DNA of 64,000 bases from Vibrio tapetis subsp. tapetis (GCF_900233005.1 NZ_LT960611.1:3100001-3164000), one strand, 5' to 3'. Positions 9,133 to 19,505 are shown, counted from the first letter of the stretch. Notes: generated by a model from the sequence alone, not told the origin. A program made the numbers and translations.

Positions 9133-10587
9133 TTATTTGCCACGTAATATCTCTCTTTGAACCTGATTTAACGATTTAGCCCAAGGGCCAACCGCTTGAA
9201 GTTCAGTAGAAAGAGAATTAACCGCGTCACGAGCTTTTTGAATACTGTCGTAGTCTTGATAAGTGATAATGAACCACTCGACTTCATTCCGAACCGTTGG
9301 GTAGATTCTAACTTGGCCATTGAGTTGATGAAGATTAATAAATGCTTGAGCTTCTTGTTTAGAAGTCATGGCGGCAAGTTGCAATGTGTATGCCCTTGGT
9401 GACAAGGCTTCGAGCTCATCTCTTGCGTAAGAGAAAGTAATGCGGTTTTGCTCTTTGGCTGCTGGCTTAGTGTCCGCGACGACGTCATCGATAACCGTAA
9501 CACTTGCGGGAGGATCGCGATCTGCCATCAGTGCATCAACCACATCCGATGGCACAATCACGCGCTTCTCATCATCCACTAACTGCCCACCAACCGTGGC
9601 GGTTTCGGACATCACCGTAGGAGGCAGCGCCATGGCGTCAGCTTCAACTTCGGTGCCATTTCGCCTATCGCCATCTGAAGGGATTCGCACCGTTTCAGTG
9701 CTGTTTGCACCAGACACATTATTCGCGTCCAGAGCCATTTGAGAGTCTTGATTTGAACTGCTTTGCTCTACCATTACTTTTGAAGAGTCGAGTTCTGGCG
9801 TCTCTTGAGAAAAGAACCACCAATACCCCCCAGCAATAAGCAGAAACAAGACTAATACCAGCGCGGCAATACGCGCGGGAGACTCAATAACAGAGCGGAT
9901 AATGATCCTTTTTTCCACTTTTTTAGCCCCTAATGCAATCAGTCCACCCGGCAAACGTTGACACTTTTTCGCTTGCTTACGAATCTTTTGTTTTCCTTCC
10001 AGAGTTTGAGCATAGCGTACGACGAGCAACTCGGTAAACTCTTCCGCTTCTTGTTCGGTAAATGTTTCTATTTCAAAATCAACCGGTTTGGTTTCTTGAC
10101 CATAACCGATACGAGCCAATATATGTTCAAGGCTGTCACCTTCAGAAAACAGCACGACGTTAACCGACCACTTAGGGTGATTTTGCGCTTCAACCACTAG
10201 CATCCATAATTCTGCTAACAGATCCTCTGTGAGCATTTGGGCATCATCCACCACAAACACGACATCACAAGGCTCGTCTCCCACTAATAAACCAAAGCTG
10301 TCTAATACCGAGTCACTTTCGTTAAACATGGCGTCAGAAACCAGCTGATTAAGCATCATGGCACGTTGCTGTGCATCCGTTTGAGAAGGGTAACAAAGCA
10401 ATAAAGATTGGTTTTTTTCCGTCGCCCATGCTTCGAGGTAACGTTGAGCAAGCCAAGTTTTACCTGAACCTTTCGCCCCACTGATATTGATAAGGTTTGA
10501 ACCAAAACGAGTTAGAAGCTGCAACCTGTCGAGCAACTCTATTTGAGACGCAATTTCTAATACTCGCATTTCATGTGCAAAACTCAT
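9133..10587 (-). CDS. damX: DamX-like cell-division protein with AAA and SPOR domains
   Basis: 484 residues from the ATG at 10587 (AAGG eight bases upstream); a GTG nine bases earlier is an alternative. The N-terminal part is an ExeA/AAA-like ATPase domain with Walker A GAKGSGKTW (near residue 38) and Walker B-like VVFVVDDAQ. A transmembrane helix (ARIAALVLVLFLLIAGGYWWFF, about 232-254) is followed by a long acidic linker and a C-terminal SPOR domain (last ~85 residues, YTLQLAAMTSKQEAQAF), which binds denuded glycan strands at the septum. Like E. coli DamX, it should act at the division site. Confidence 0.88.
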   Translation of the reverse strand: MSFAHEMRVLEIASQIELLDRLQLLTRFGSNLINISGAKGSGKTWLAQRYLEAWATEKNQSLLLCYPSQTDAQQRAMMLNQLVSDAMFNESDSVLDSFGLLVGDEPCDVVFVVDDAQMLTEDLLAELWMLVVEAQNHPKWSVNVVLFSEGDSLEHILARIGYGQETKPVDFEIETFTEQEAEEFTELLVVRYAQTLEGKQKIRKQAKKCQRLPGGLIALGAKKVEKRIIIRSVIESPARIAALVLVLFLLIAGGYWWFFSQETPELDSSKVMVEQSSSNQDSQMALDANNVSGANSTETVRIPSDGDRRNGTEVEADAMALPPTVMSETATVGGQLVDDEKRVIVPSDVVDALMADRDPPASVTVIDDVVADTKPAAKEQNRITFSYARDELEALSPRAYTLQLAAMTSKQEAQAFINLHQLNGQVRIYPTVRNEVEWFIITYQDYDSIQKARDAVNSLSTELQAVGPWAKSLNQVQREILRGK

Positions 10588-10630
10588 CAAGACCACCTTA
10601 AGGCTGATAAATAAAGGGGCAAATAAACAA

Positions 10631-10655
10631 AAATCACGACATAAAGCCGTGATTT
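10631..10655 (-). terminator. Intrinsic terminator behind aroB
   Basis: On the minus strand AAATCACG and CGTGATTT form an 8-bp stem with a 9-base loop followed by TTGTTTATTT. It lies between aroB and damX. Confidence 0.75.
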
Positions 10656-10730
10656 CATACTTAAACGCTAATCAATGATTGCGGCGATTTACTAAGGACT
10701 AGCTAAAACCGCGACTCGCAAACATGGCTG

Positions 10731-11816
10731 CTAAATTTCACGACAAAATTCAATAGCCTGCTCAATAACTTGATTAGGAACGTCCGACACCACTTCTGAT
10801 GTGCCGATCCCGGTCGGTAATACTAAACGCAATTTACCTGACAACACTTTTTTATCACGCATCATGTGTTTAATAAAGTCATCAAAACTCATGGTGTTAG
10901 GTGTATGGACTGGTAGTTTGGCTTTTTTAAGTATAGTGAGGATTCGCTCGAATTGCTGCTCGTCAATTAAACCCAATAACTCAGCGGTTTTCGCAGCCAT
11001 TGCAGTGCCTGATGACACGGCTTCACCATGTAACCAAACGCCGTAACCCATTTCAGCTTCAATTGCGTGACCAAAGGTATGGCCTAAGTTGAGCAGAGCA
11101 CGAATACCGGACTCTTTTTCATCTTGAGCCACAACATCCGCTTTAATTTGACAACATCGAGCAATCGCATAGCTCAATGTCTGGGGGTCTAGCTCGTACA
11201 GAGAAGCCATGTTCTCTTCAAGCCAAACAAAGAAGTCTTGATCGTAGATAATACCGTACTTAATCACTTCAGCAACGCCCGCCGCGAACTCTCGTTCAGG
11301 TAAAGTCGTTAAGCACTGTGTATCAATAAGTACTGATTTTGGCTGATAGAAAGCCCCGATCATGTTTTTACCCAGCGGATGATTAACCGCTGTTTTTCCA
11401 CCGACAGAAGAGTCTACTTGAGACAAGAGTGTCGTTGGAACTTGAATAAAATCTACACCACGTTGGAAGCTAGCAGCAGCAAAACCGACGATATCGCCAA
11501 TTACACCTCCACCCAATGCAACCAAGGTAACGTCGCGACCATACGTGCCTTCCAATAAGAAAGACATAATGGTGTTAAACGTATCAAGTGTTTTGTATTG
11601 CTCACCGTCTGGCAATTCAAGTAGCGCGGCTTCATGGCCTTGCTGCTCAAGCTGACGAATAACAGTAGATGCATACAAAGGAGCCACTGTGACATTACTC
11701 ACCACAACGACTTTTTTCGACGCTATATGACAAAAGTACGCCGAGTCATTAAATAACCCGGCGCCAATAGAAATTGGGTAGCTACGCTCACCAAGTTCAA
11801 CCGTAATCCGTTCCAT
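10731..11816 (-). CDS. aroB: 3-dehydroquinate synthase
   Basis: 361 residues, standard length. This second step of the shikimate pathway converts DAHP to 3-dehydroquinate using NAD and a divalent metal. Motifs include [35 protein letters not shown] (NAD-binding loop), [19 protein letters not shown], and the metal-binding HTFGHAIE and LHGEAVSSG histidines. ATG is preceded by GGAG. It follows aroK by 24 bases, and aroK-aroB trail the pilus assembly genes as in most gammaproteobacteria. Confidence 0.97.
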   Translation of the reverse strand: MERITVELGERSYPISIGAGLFNDSAYFCHIASKKVVVVSNVTVAPLYASTVIRQLEQQGHEAALLELPDGEQYKTLDTFNTIMSFLLEGTYGRDVTLVALGGGVIGDIVGFAAASFQRGVDFIQVPTTLLSQVDSSVGGKTAVNHPLGKNMIGAFYQPKSVLIDTQCLTTLPEREFAAGVAEVIKYGIIYDQDFFVWLEENMASLYELDPQTLSYAIARCCQIKADVVAQDEKESGIRALLNLGHTFGHAIEAEMGYGVWLHGEAVSSGTAMAAKTAELLGLIDEQQFERILTILKKAKLPVHTPNTMSFDDFIKHMMRDKKVLSGKLRLVLPTGIGTSEVVSDVPNQVIEQAIEFCREI

Positions 11817-11840
11817 GGGTTTGCTCTCCGAAAAATGAAC

Positions 11841-12359
11841 TTAACGTTCTTCTAGCATTTTTACGATTTGGTTGGCTACTACTTTTGCACTTTGATCGTC
11901 AGTACGCACAACGTAATCCGCAACTTCTTCATACAAAGTGTTGCGCTCGCCTGCTAGATTTTCTAGCACATCGCGAGGGTTGTCCGTTTGCAGCAATGGA
12001 CGCTTTTTATCGCGGTTGGTGCGTGCAAGTTGTTTTTCGATAGTCGTTTCTAGGTAAACAACAATGCCGCGCGCCGAAAGGCGATTACGGTTTTCTTTGC
12101 TCTTCACCGAGCCACCACCGGTTGCCAGAACAATACCTTGTTGTTCTGTCAGATCGTTAATGACCATCTCTTCGCGTACACGGAATCCGTCTTCGCCTTC
12201 TACATCAAACACCCAAGCAATGTCGGCGCCAGTGCGCTCTTCAATGACTGTGTCAGAATCAACAAACTCCATATGGAGTTGTTGAGCTAGGTGTCTACCA
12301 ATTGTACTTTTGCCAGCCCCCATAGGGCCCACAAGGAAAATATTTCGTTTCTCAGCCAT
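11841..12359 (-). CDS. aroK: Shikimate kinase I
   Basis: 172 residues. It phosphorylates shikimate in aromatic amino-acid synthesis. The P-loop [15 protein letters not shown] is at residues 11-25, the substrate-binding [13 protein letters not shown] at about 32, the ATGGGSV glycine-rich shikimate-binding loop near 80, and the lid Arg region [10 protein letters not shown] near 118. It is separated from pilQ upstream by about 190 bases in which no gene or clear terminator was found. Confidence 0.97.
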   Translation of the reverse strand: MAEKRNIFLVGPMGAGKSTIGRHLAQQLHMEFVDSDTVIEERTGADIAWVFDVEGEDGFRVREEMVINDLTEQQGIVLATGGGSVKSKENRNRLSARGIVVYLETTIEKQLARTNRDKKRPLLQTDNPRDVLENLAGERNTLYEEVADYVVRTDDQSAKVVANQIVKMLEER

Positions 12360-12550
12360 GTTCAGCAGTATATTACAACGTTAATTCAATGACATTGCCT
12401 CAAGGTAAGCCAATTTTTGATTGGTTATATCACCCTCGAAACACCGATTCCTCACAGATAATTCGTGATCAGACCCGAAATTATCTCAATTAAGGCACCT
12501 GTTTTGCAACTTTATTTTTCATTCATTTTAATTAGTTTGTTTTCATAGAC

Positions 12551-13966
12551 CTATTGAAGCACGACTTTCGGGGTAATAAAGATGAGTAATTCGCTTTTTC
12601 CTAAGTTTTCATAACTGCGTCTAAACAGCGCGCCAAGGTAGGGAATGTCGCCCAACAAGGGCACTTTATCCACGCTATTAGTGACACTTTGCTGATAAAT
12701 TCCACCGAGTACCACGGTCTCACCGTTGCTCACTAAAACCTGAGTTCCAATCCGTTGTGTTTCTATGGCTACTGCTTCACCATCCCCCGTTTTTACTACC
12801 TTACCCGGTCGATCTTGAGTCACACTTAAATCCAAAACCAATCGATTATCAGGCGTAATTTGAGGCGTCACTTTTAAACTCAGGACCGCTTTTTTGAACG
12901 AGATAGAGGTGGCACCACTCGAAGAGGCTTCTAGGTAAGGAATTTCGGTTCCTTGTTCAATATAAGCAGGTTGTTTGTTGGTGGTGATTAATCGTGGGCT
13001 AGAAATAATTTCGGCTTTGTTTTCGGTTTGCAATGCAGACAATTCAAGATCAAGTAAGGTATCTGAGCCCAATTTAGCCACCTGAAATGCAATACTGGCT
13101 GCATTTGGGTTGGTAGCGGCTAAATTTACGCTAAGAAAGTCATCAATTTCTACCGAGCTTTTTCCATCACCTTTGCCATCTTTACTGTCTCCCCCTGCAT
13201 CGTACAATCCGGCCACGGCTAAATTACTTTCTATTGAGCCACCAGCAGAAAAATGACCATTGGTAGAAGAAAAACCCCAACGTACCCCTAACTCTTCTAA
13301 TTCGCCTTCCGAGACCGTCACGATTCGCGCTTCAATTTGAACCTGCTTTACCGGAACATCAAGCACACTGATGATGCTCTCTATTGCAGTAATATTGTCG
13401 GCTACATCGCGGATCAACAATGCATTAGTTCGCTCATCAATGGTAATCGCCCCTCGACTTGAAAGCATCGAGACTTCGCCTTCTCCTTGAATCATGTCGG
13501 CCACATCGGACGCCTTGGCGTAATTAATTTTGAGGATTTTGGAAGTAAGAAGCTGTAACCCTTGAGCCAGTTTGGCTTGCTCTAATCGTTGTTGTTCTCG
13601 TGCTTCAAATTCGGCTTTAGGGGCAACAAGAATGACATTGCCCTCAATACGCTTATCTAAGCCTTTTACTTTGAGAATGATGTCCAACACTTGTTGCCAA
13701 GGCACATCGTCCACTTTCAAGGTGAGGTTGCCGCTTACGGCGTCCGAGGTAACCAAATTGAAACCGTTATAGTCTGCGATGAGCTGCAAAACGTTTCGCA
13801 CCGGAATATCTTGGAAATTAATCGACATTAACTTAGCGGGTTTGCCGTCATCGGTTCTAAAATTCACACCGTCAGCTTCGTTACCAACCACGGAAGGGCT
13901 AACGGTGAGGCTCAAAATAATCAACCATAGCCAATTAAACGTTACGTACTTCGTAACTTGTGTCAT
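12551..13966 (-). CDS. pilQ: Type IV pilus secretin PilQ (short form)
   Basis: 471 residues. It forms the outer-membrane channel through which the type IV pilus passes, including the competence pilus in vibrios. A signal peptide (about 1-28) is followed almost at once by an STN/N0 domain (about 45-115, SINFQDIPVRNVLQLIADYNGFNLV), one NolW/N1-like domain (about 145-205) and the secretin core (about 300-471, with VPLLGDIPYLGALFRR). No AMIN (peptidoglycan-binding) domain is seen ahead of the STN domain, so the protein is shorter than classical PilQ. The ATG has AGGA seven bases upstream. It ends the pilMNOPQ series after a gap of about 147 bases behind pilP. Confidence 0.93.
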   Translation of the reverse strand: MTQVTKYVTFNWLWLIILSLTVSPSVVGNEADGVNFRTDDGKPAKLMSINFQDIPVRNVLQLIADYNGFNLVTSDAVSGNLTLKVDDVPWQQVLDIILKVKGLDKRIEGNVILVAPKAEFEAREQQRLEQAKLAQGLQLLTSKILKINYAKASDVADMIQGEGEVSMLSSRGAITIDERTNALLIRDVADNITAIESIISVLDVPVKQVQIEARIVTVSEGELEELGVRWGFSSTNGHFSAGGSIESNLAVAGLYDAGGDSKDGKGDGKSSVEIDDFLSVNLAATNPNAASIAFQVAKLGSDTLLDLELSALQTENKAEIISSPRLITTNKQPAYIEQGTEIPYLEASSSGATSISFKKAVLSLKVTPQITPDNRLVLDLSVTQDRPGKVVKTGDGEAVAIETQRIGTQVLVSNGETVVLGGIYQQSVTNSVDKVPLLGDIPYLGALFRRSYENLGKSELLIFITPKVVLQ

Positions 13967-14113
13967 TACTCAATCCTTTTATTTAAACCCATTCCGTTAT
14001 CCATGTCTGGATGCATAGAGGCTTTGTCTTCTAGACTCTGTCTTCTAGGCTCTGTTTTCGAACTTAGTGCCTTTTTTATTACTGTTTTTAATGCTGCTTT
14101 TTAATTACTTGGC

Positions 14114-14650
14114 TCATCGCTTTCTGGCCGAGTTCATCGATAATTTCGTTTGCCGTTTCTGCCAACACCCCAGCCCATCGGGCAAGACTTCTTGAACCAA
14201 CACATATTGATTGGTGACTTCGACGACCTTGCCATTATTACGCCCAATATAATTCCCCTTAGTCACCTTACTCATAATTCCTGTCGGTAAATGAATGATG
14301 CCCGACAAGCGCCCTCCACTGCCCATGACGCCGTTGAGCCTTAGCTGTTCCAATGGATATTGTTCTAATTTAGAACGTTTACTGCGAGCCTTAGGCTGCC
14401 AACAATCTAGGCTTTCATGCGGTTTAACCGCGGCCTTAGCCACTTCTGGTAATACAAAAGGTTCCCGCTTTATCCCCGCATCAAATTGAATCGCTTTGAA
14501 GGCATGGACTTGCTTGAGATCGCTCACATGCGCTTTGGCATTCAAACGAGATTGAGCAATGAAGACATCAATGGGTTCCGACTCCACCTGACAACCTACC
14601 AACAGCCACACTCCAACCACTACGATGATCCCTTTCTGCTTACTTCGCAT
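14114..14650 (-). CDS. pilP: Type IV pilus assembly lipoprotein PilP
   Basis: 178 residues with a lipoprotein signal peptide; the lipobox LVGC puts the acylated Cys at about residue 20. It links the inner-membrane PilN/PilO pair to the secretin PilQ. The C-terminal beta domain (about 98-170, LEQYPLEQLRLNGVMG, GIIHLPTGIMSKVTKGNYIGRNNGKV) is the family signature. It overlaps the end of pilO by 11 bases, indicating translational coupling. Confidence 0.93.
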   Translation of the reverse strand: MRSKQKGIIVVVGVWLLVGCQVESEPIDVFIAQSRLNAKAHVSDLKQVHAFKAIQFDAGIKREPFVLPEVAKAAVKPHESLDCWQPKARSKRSKLEQYPLEQLRLNGVMGSGGRLSGIIHLPTGIMSKVTKGNYIGRNNGKVVEVTNQYVLVQEVLPDGLGCWQKRQTKLSMNSARKR

Positions 14651-15227
14651 CGGTAACCTCAGGTTTGAATTGGTAGGTGTAGGCTCGAACTCGAAAGTGT
14701 AAGGTACTGCTTTCTTGACTTACTCGCTGCCAGTCTACGTCTTCAAAGTTAATCACCCGTGGTAAAGCCGCAATCGACTCAACAAAGCGGCCTATATCGC
14801 CATAGTCTCCAGTGAGCTCGATATTCAACGGCAATTTATACAAATAGGATTGGTTGATTTTTTGTCCCCAATCAATCCGTGTAAAAGTTAAGTCGTGCTT
14901 GATGCCTTGCTCATTCACTGCCGCCAATAAGCTGGCTAATTCTTTTTGTTCTGGCAGTTGTTTCAAAAGGAACTCATAACGGCGATTAAGCTCTTCAAGC
15001 TGCTTGGTCAATTTAGGCACAGCGGTAACTCGATGAGTTTTCGCCACCAATTGGGTTTTTAGCACCTGTTCTTGGGAAATCAAACGTGTGAGTTCGTCGT
15101 TTTCTGGCGTTAAATAAAACCAACTGCCCGCACCTTGAATGATCACAGCGATGAGGGCTAACACAACCATTTGGGGTAAGCGAGGCCATTCAGGTAGATC
15201 TTCAAAGTCCAGATCTTGCCAATTCAT
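14640..15227 (-). CDS. pilO: Type IV pilus inner-membrane protein PilO
   Basis: 195 residues: a short cytoplasmic N-terminus, one transmembrane helix (about 19-39, MVVLALIAVIIQGAGSWFYL), a coiled-coil stretch (about 45-95, ELTRLISQEQVLKTQL) and a ferredoxin-like periplasmic domain (ELTGDYGDIGRFVESIAALPRVI). It pairs with PilN in the inner-membrane alignment complex. It overlaps pilN by 26 bases and pilP by 11 bases. Confidence 0.93.
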   Translation of the reverse strand: MNWQDLDFEDLPEWPRLPQMVVLALIAVIIQGAGSWFYLTPENDELTRLISQEQVLKTQLVAKTHRVTAVPKLTKQLEELNRRYEFLLKQLPEQKELASLLAAVNEQGIKHDLTFTRIDWGQKINQSYLYKLPLNIELTGDYGDIGRFVESIAALPRVINFEDVDWQRVSQESSTLHFRVRAYTYQFKPEVTDAK

Positions 15228-15786
15228 CTGATCCCTCCTTCGGAGTACTTAGCAGTACAAATGACACCTTAAATGTTTTGAATATTTGCCCGAACAACGC
15301 TTTACCAGACACTATTGAATGTATTTCCACCTCTTCGACTGCGCCTGAACGCTCAAACCTATCTAACATGGTTGCCAGATCGGCGGTGCTATCACTGATG
15401 CCGTTGATTTCAACCAGTCGCCCATTCATATCTATTTTATCGACGTAGACCCCTTCGGGAATCAAGGTCGGCAACAGGTTCATAAATTGCGTTACCTTGT
15501 TTCGACTATGCTGAAGTGTTTCAACGGAATCCAACCGAGTAACAATGCTTTTATGGTTCGACTTCGCTTTGTCTAGCGTACGAATCTGTTGATCTAAATA
15601 GTGAATATGCGCTTTTATTTCGGCGTGACGGGCCAACTGAATGGATTGTTGCTTAATAAGAAAATAGCCCGCTAACCATTGAACTAGAATCGAAATCGCT
15701 ACCACAAAAATCAGAGCAAAAAAGAAACGCTGCCGATATTGCTCCCTGCGATATTCACGCCACGGCATGAAGTTGATGCTAGTCAT
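15202..15786 (-). CDS. pilN: Type IV pilus inner-membrane protein PilN
   Basis: 194 residues. The cytoplasmic N-terminus carries INFMPWREYRREQ, the PilM-binding INLLPWRE-type motif, followed by one membrane helix (about 22-44), a coiled coil and a periplasmic ferredoxin-like domain (VYVDKIDMNGRLVEINGIS). It overlaps pilM by 8 bases and pilO by 26 bases, so the proteins are probably made in coupled fashion. Confidence 0.93.
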   Translation of the reverse strand: MTSINFMPWREYRREQYRQRFFFALIFVVAISILVQWLAGYFLIKQQSIQLARHAEIKAHIHYLDQQIRTLDKAKSNHKSIVTRLDSVETLQHSRNKVTQFMNLLPTLIPEGVYVDKIDMNGRLVEINGISDSTADLATMLDRFERSGAVEEVEIHSIVSGKALFGQIFKTFKVSFVLLSTPKEGSDELARSGL

Positions 15787-16744
15787 CTCGGCGCTCCTTT
15801 AACCAAGCTAAACCCGTTATCGCCAGCCCTAACGCCGTACTATAACCAATATTTTCATCACGATGGCGGTGATCACTCACCTGATGCTTACGGCTTTGTT
15901 TCACGGTGTTTGTAACTAAAGATAAAGATGAAAGGACAGCCACCGCCACCTGGCAGTGTGCTTTCAAGTATTCAACCAAGTCGGGGGAATTCGCTCCTCC
16001 CCCGCTCAACCAAATCCCTTCAATTGATTTATCGCCATGCACTGAGTTATGCAAGGTGATTTGCCGTTTAATATTGTCGGTTAATACCGTCATCACTTGC
16101 TTCTCGCGCCCCAAACCCGCTTGGATCTGTTTCATGCCGCATGGAATGTCCTTGAAAAACCCGCCTTCACGAGAAAGAGCATGAAATAAAGCGGTATGTT
16201 GATGACCAATATCAACCAACATCCAATGCGCTTTATCCGCATGCCTTTGGACAGCCAGCCGCCAGAGACTGCTCATCACATTACTGTGGATATCCAACGT
16301 TACTGCCTTAAGTCCCGATTTTTTAAAGGCCAATAATCGACCTTCCACGACTTCTTTTCGTGCTGCATAGGCCTGATACGTTATCGTGCTATTGCCGGCT
16401 GGCTGGGCTGACTCAAAAAGAGAAAAATCAAAAGCTTGACCTATTGCGAACTCTAACTCTCTTCCTTCTAAGCCTTGGGCAACTTGAACCATTTTGCTGT
16501 TCACGGCACCATCTGGTATCGCCGCGGCTATATTTCGGTAGCGCCAAGGTAACTTACGTTTAAGTTCTGCCAATTTCTTAACAATGCTCTGATGATCAAG
16601 TGTGTGGTTATCGGCAAAAATACCCTCAGGCATCAACAGCTCATGGAAGTGCATCAGCTCCAGTTGCTCTTTTGACTCTCGCAGCACCACCGCTTTCATA
16701 CTGTAGTGCCCGATATCAATCCCTGTAACTAAGACTTTCCCCAT
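15779..16744 (-). CDS. pilM: Type IV pilus actin-like ATPase PilM
   Basis: 321 residues with the actin/FtsA-like ATPase fold: phosphate 1 motif GIDIGHYSMKAVVL at the N-terminus, phosphate 2 motif MLVDIGHQHTALF (about 172) and the adenosine-binding GIWLSGGGANSPDL (about 243). It sits on the cytoplasmic face and binds the PilN N-terminal motif. It is first in the pilMNOPQ operon; the 142-base gap to the divergent mrcA must hold its promoter. Confidence 0.93.
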   Translation of the reverse strand: MGKVLVTGIDIGHYSMKAVVLRESKEQLELMHFHELLMPEGIFADNHTLDHQSIVKKLAELKRKLPWRYRNIAAAIPDGAVNSKMVQVAQGLEGRELEFAIGQAFDFSLFESAQPAGNSTITYQAYAARKEVVEGRLLAFKKSGLKAVTLDIHSNVMSSLWRLAVQRHADKAHWMLVDIGHQHTALFHALSREGGFFKDIPCGMKQIQAGLGREKQVMTVLTDNIKRQITLHNSVHGDKSIEGIWLSGGGANSPDLVEYLKAHCQVAVAVLSSLSLVTNTVKQSRKHQVSDHRHRDENIGYSTALGLAITGLAWLKERRDD

Positions 16745-16886
16745 GACGACGTTGCCCTTAAATCAGTGGTACAATTACGACTAATGACGATACTTAGAAA
16801 AAAACATAGCCGAACCATGTGGTTACTTTGTATCCTAGTCTAAAATGTTTTGTTATATATCAGCCTAATCAATCAGGGATTATTCG

Positions 16887-19397
16887 GTGAAACTCATAAA
16901 GAATTTATTAATATTTTCATTGGTTTGCATAATTTTGGGAGTCGGTACAATTATTGGCTTCTATTATTACGTGAAGCCTGAATTACCGGATGTTGCCACG
17001 CTACGTGATGTGCAACTTCAAACACCGATGCAGGTTTACAGCCAAGATGGCAAATTAATCGCCCATTTTGGTGAGAAACGTCGAATCCCGGTGAAATATG
17101 AAGATATCCCGCAACACCTCATTGAAGCCCTTATCGCAACCGAAGACAGCCGCTTTTATGATCACCCAGGCATAGACCCTATTGGTATTACTCGTGCCGC
17201 CTTGGTTGTCGCTATGTCAGGTTCGGCAAAACAAGGGGCGAGTACCATTACTCAGCAATTAGCTCGTAACTTTTTCTTATCCAATGAGAAAAAGATAATG
17301 AGGAAAATCAAAGAGATTTTTATTGCCATCCATATCGAACAGCTTCTCAGTAAAGAAGAGATCATGGAGCTGTACGTTAATAAAATTTTCTTAGGGCATC
17401 GTTCTTACGGTTTCGGCGCGGCGGCTCGTGTGTATTTTGGTAAAGATTTACCCGATTTAACGCTCAGTGAACAAGCAACCTTAGCTGGCATGCCAAAAGC
17501 GCCTTCTACGATGAACCCTATTTATTCGGTCAAACGCGCGACTCATCGTCGTAACGTTGTTTTGATGAGAATGTTGGATGAGCAGTACATTACCCAAGAG
17601 GAATATGATCAAGCCCGAGCCGAAGACATCGTCTCTCGTTACCATGGTGCTGAAATTGAACTCAGTGCCCCTTACGTTGCTGAGCTTGCACGAGCTTGGA
17701 TGGTTGAACGATATGGAGAAGAGGCTTACACCTCTGGCATGCGTATCTACACAACGATTAAATCTGACTTACAATCATCCGCCAACGATGCCGCTATCAA
17801 CAATCTATTAAATTACGACGAACGACACGGCTACCGTGGTGAAGAACGTGTTTTATGGAAAGACGGTGAAGCGAATTGGGACGAAGAAACCATCGTGAAG
17901 CACCTTAAGAAGGTACCAACTTATGGCGAAATAACGCCTGCGGTTGTGCTCAACGTCACCAACAAGAGCGCCGATGTTTACATAAAAAATGAAGGCTATG
18001 TCACGCTAGAGTGGGATGGCATAAAATGGGCTCGCCGTTTCATTACCGATAAAAAACAAGGTTCGGCTCCAAAAAGTGCAGCAGAAGTCATCGCTGCAGG
18101 TGAGCAAATTTGGGTTCGCCAAGTGCCTTCACCCGCAACGGATGAAGAGTTAGAGCAACAAACTACCTGGAAGTTAAGCCAAGTCCCGGTAGCCAATACC
18201 GCTTTCATTGCGATGAACCCTGAAAATGGCGCGGTCATGTCTTTGGTCGGTGGCTTTAACTTTGTTCACAGTAAGTTTAACCGTGCGACTCAATCTGTTC
18301 GTCAGGTGGGGTCGAGTATTAAGCCGTTCATCTACTCTGCTGCTATCGATAATGGCCTAACCCTCGCGAGCCTGATTAACGACGCCCCTATTAACCAGTG
18401 GGATAAAAGCCAAGGTACAGCATGGAGACCTAAAAACTCTCCTCCGACTTACGTCGGCCCAACACGTTTACGTATTGGCTTAGCGCAATCGAAGAACGTC
18501 ATGGCCGTTCGCGTTTTACGCCAAGTCGGTTTGGATAAAACACGAGAATATTTAACTCGCTTTGGTTTTGATATCAACCAAGTACCTCGTTCTGAAACCA
18601 TCGCTCTTGGTGCTGGCAGTTTAACACCAATGAAAATGGCTCAAGGATACTCAGTATTTGCTAACGGCGGTTACTACGTAGAGCCTTTCTATATTGAGCG
18701 TGTTGAAAGCCCATTTGGTGAGCTAGAGTTTGAAGCTTCTCCAAAAGTGATATGTCATGACGATTGCCAATCACCGACAACGGATAATCAATTCGACGAG
18801 CAAGATGTCGAAACTGAAACACAATATGCTCCTCAGGTTATCTCTGAGCAAACCGCATTCCTGGTTCGTGAAATGATGTACAGCAACGTATGGGGCGGAG
18901 GTAACTGGCGTCACAAAACGGGTTGGAATGGCACAGGCTGGCGCGCACAGAAACTAGGCCGTCGTGATATCGGAGGTAAAACCGGTACAACCAATGACTC
19001 GAAAGATGCCTGGTACAACGGTTACGCCCCTGGAATGGTCGCTATTTCTTGGGTAGGTTTTGATACTCATAATCGTAACTTAGGCCGTACCACTAAAAAT
19101 TCGAACCTAGGTAAAGAGCAAATAACAGGCGCTGAAGCCGGTGCAAAAACAGCGCAACCAGCGTGGGTTGATTTCATGCGTGTTGCATTGGAAAACGTAC
19201 CAGCCCAACGCAAGCAAGTACCCGCTAACATCGTTCGCGCTCGTATTGATCTAGAAACTGGATTGCTAACGCACAAAAGTGATGAAAGCACCATGTTCGA
19301 ATATTTCCTACGTGGCACCGAGCCTACAGAGTACGTGAAGAAAACAATGACCGATACGATCTACAATTCCGGCGATGAGGGTGAGGAGTTGTTTTAA
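16887..19397 (+). CDS. mrcA: Penicillin-binding protein 1A
   Basis: 836 residues starting at GTG with AGGGAT upstream. It is a bifunctional peptidoglycan synthase. An N-terminal membrane anchor (about 7-30) precedes the GT51 glycosyltransferase domain (about 55-230) with catalytic Glu in ATEDSRFYDHPGID, QGASTITQQLARN and VNKIFLG. An OB-like insert precedes the transpeptidase domain with SSIKPF (active Ser near 476), QSKN (near 535) and KTGTT (near 697). It stands divergent from pilM, a conserved arrangement. Its 3' end is followed by a structured repeat. Confidence 0.97.
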   Translation: MKLIKNLLIFSLVCIILGVGTIIGFYYYVKPELPDVATLRDVQLQTPMQVYSQDGKLIAHFGEKRRIPVKYEDIPQHLIEALIATEDSRFYDHPGIDPIGITRAALVVAMSGSAKQGASTITQQLARNFFLSNEKKIMRKIKEIFIAIHIEQLLSKEEIMELYVNKIFLGHRSYGFGAAARVYFGKDLPDLTLSEQATLAGMPKAPSTMNPIYSVKRATHRRNVVLMRMLDEQYITQEEYDQARAEDIVSRYHGAEIELSAPYVAELARAWMVERYGEEAYTSGMRIYTTIKSDLQSSANDAAINNLLNYDERHGYRGEERVLWKDGEANWDEETIVKHLKKVPTYGEITPAVVLNVTNKSADVYIKNEGYVTLEWDGIKWARRFITDKKQGSAPKSAAEVIAAGEQIWVRQVPSPATDEELEQQTTWKLSQVPVANTAFIAMNPENGAVMSLVGGFNFVHSKFNRATQSVRQVGSSIKPFIYSAAIDNGLTLASLINDAPINQWDKSQGTAWRPKNSPPTYVGPTRLRIGLAQSKNVMAVRVLRQVGLDKTREYLTRFGFDINQVPRSETIALGAGSLTPMKMAQGYSVFANGGYYVEPFYIERVESPFGELEFEASPKVICHDDCQSPTTDNQFDEQDVETETQYAPQVISEQTAFLVREMMYSNVWGGGNWRHKTGWNGTGWRAQKLGRRDIGGKTGTTNDSKDAWYNGYAPGMVAISWVGFDTHNRNLGRTTKNSNLGKEQITGAEAGAKTAQPAWVDFMRVALENVPAQRKQVPANIVRARIDLETGLLTHKSDESTMFEYFLRGTEPTEYVKKTMTDTIYNSGDEGEELF

Positions 19398-19402
19398 CGA
19401 TG

Positions 19403-19505
19403 AAGTACTAAAGCGGTCGCAAGCTCCCTACTAAAAGCTAGACCGCTTCGCTTCGAGTAAGAGCAAGAGCTAAACGTTCTAATTTAGCCCCTTGCTCTTC
19501 TATTC
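19403..19505. repeat. Partial copy of the dispersed structured repeat
   Basis: Two hairpins lie between mrcA and oxyR: AAGCGGTC/GACCGCTT (19411-19418 with 19441-19448), and a longer imperfect stem around GAGCAAG/CTTGCTC (19461-19467 with 19491-19497). The 18 bases AGCGGTCGCAAGCTCCCT at 19412-19429 recur exactly at 23137-23154. The layout CTCCCT, CTAGA, CGCTTCGCT, AAGAGCAA, TGCTCTT matches the core of the full-length element at 24675-24864. It may also act as the mrcA/oxyR terminator. Confidence 0.75.
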
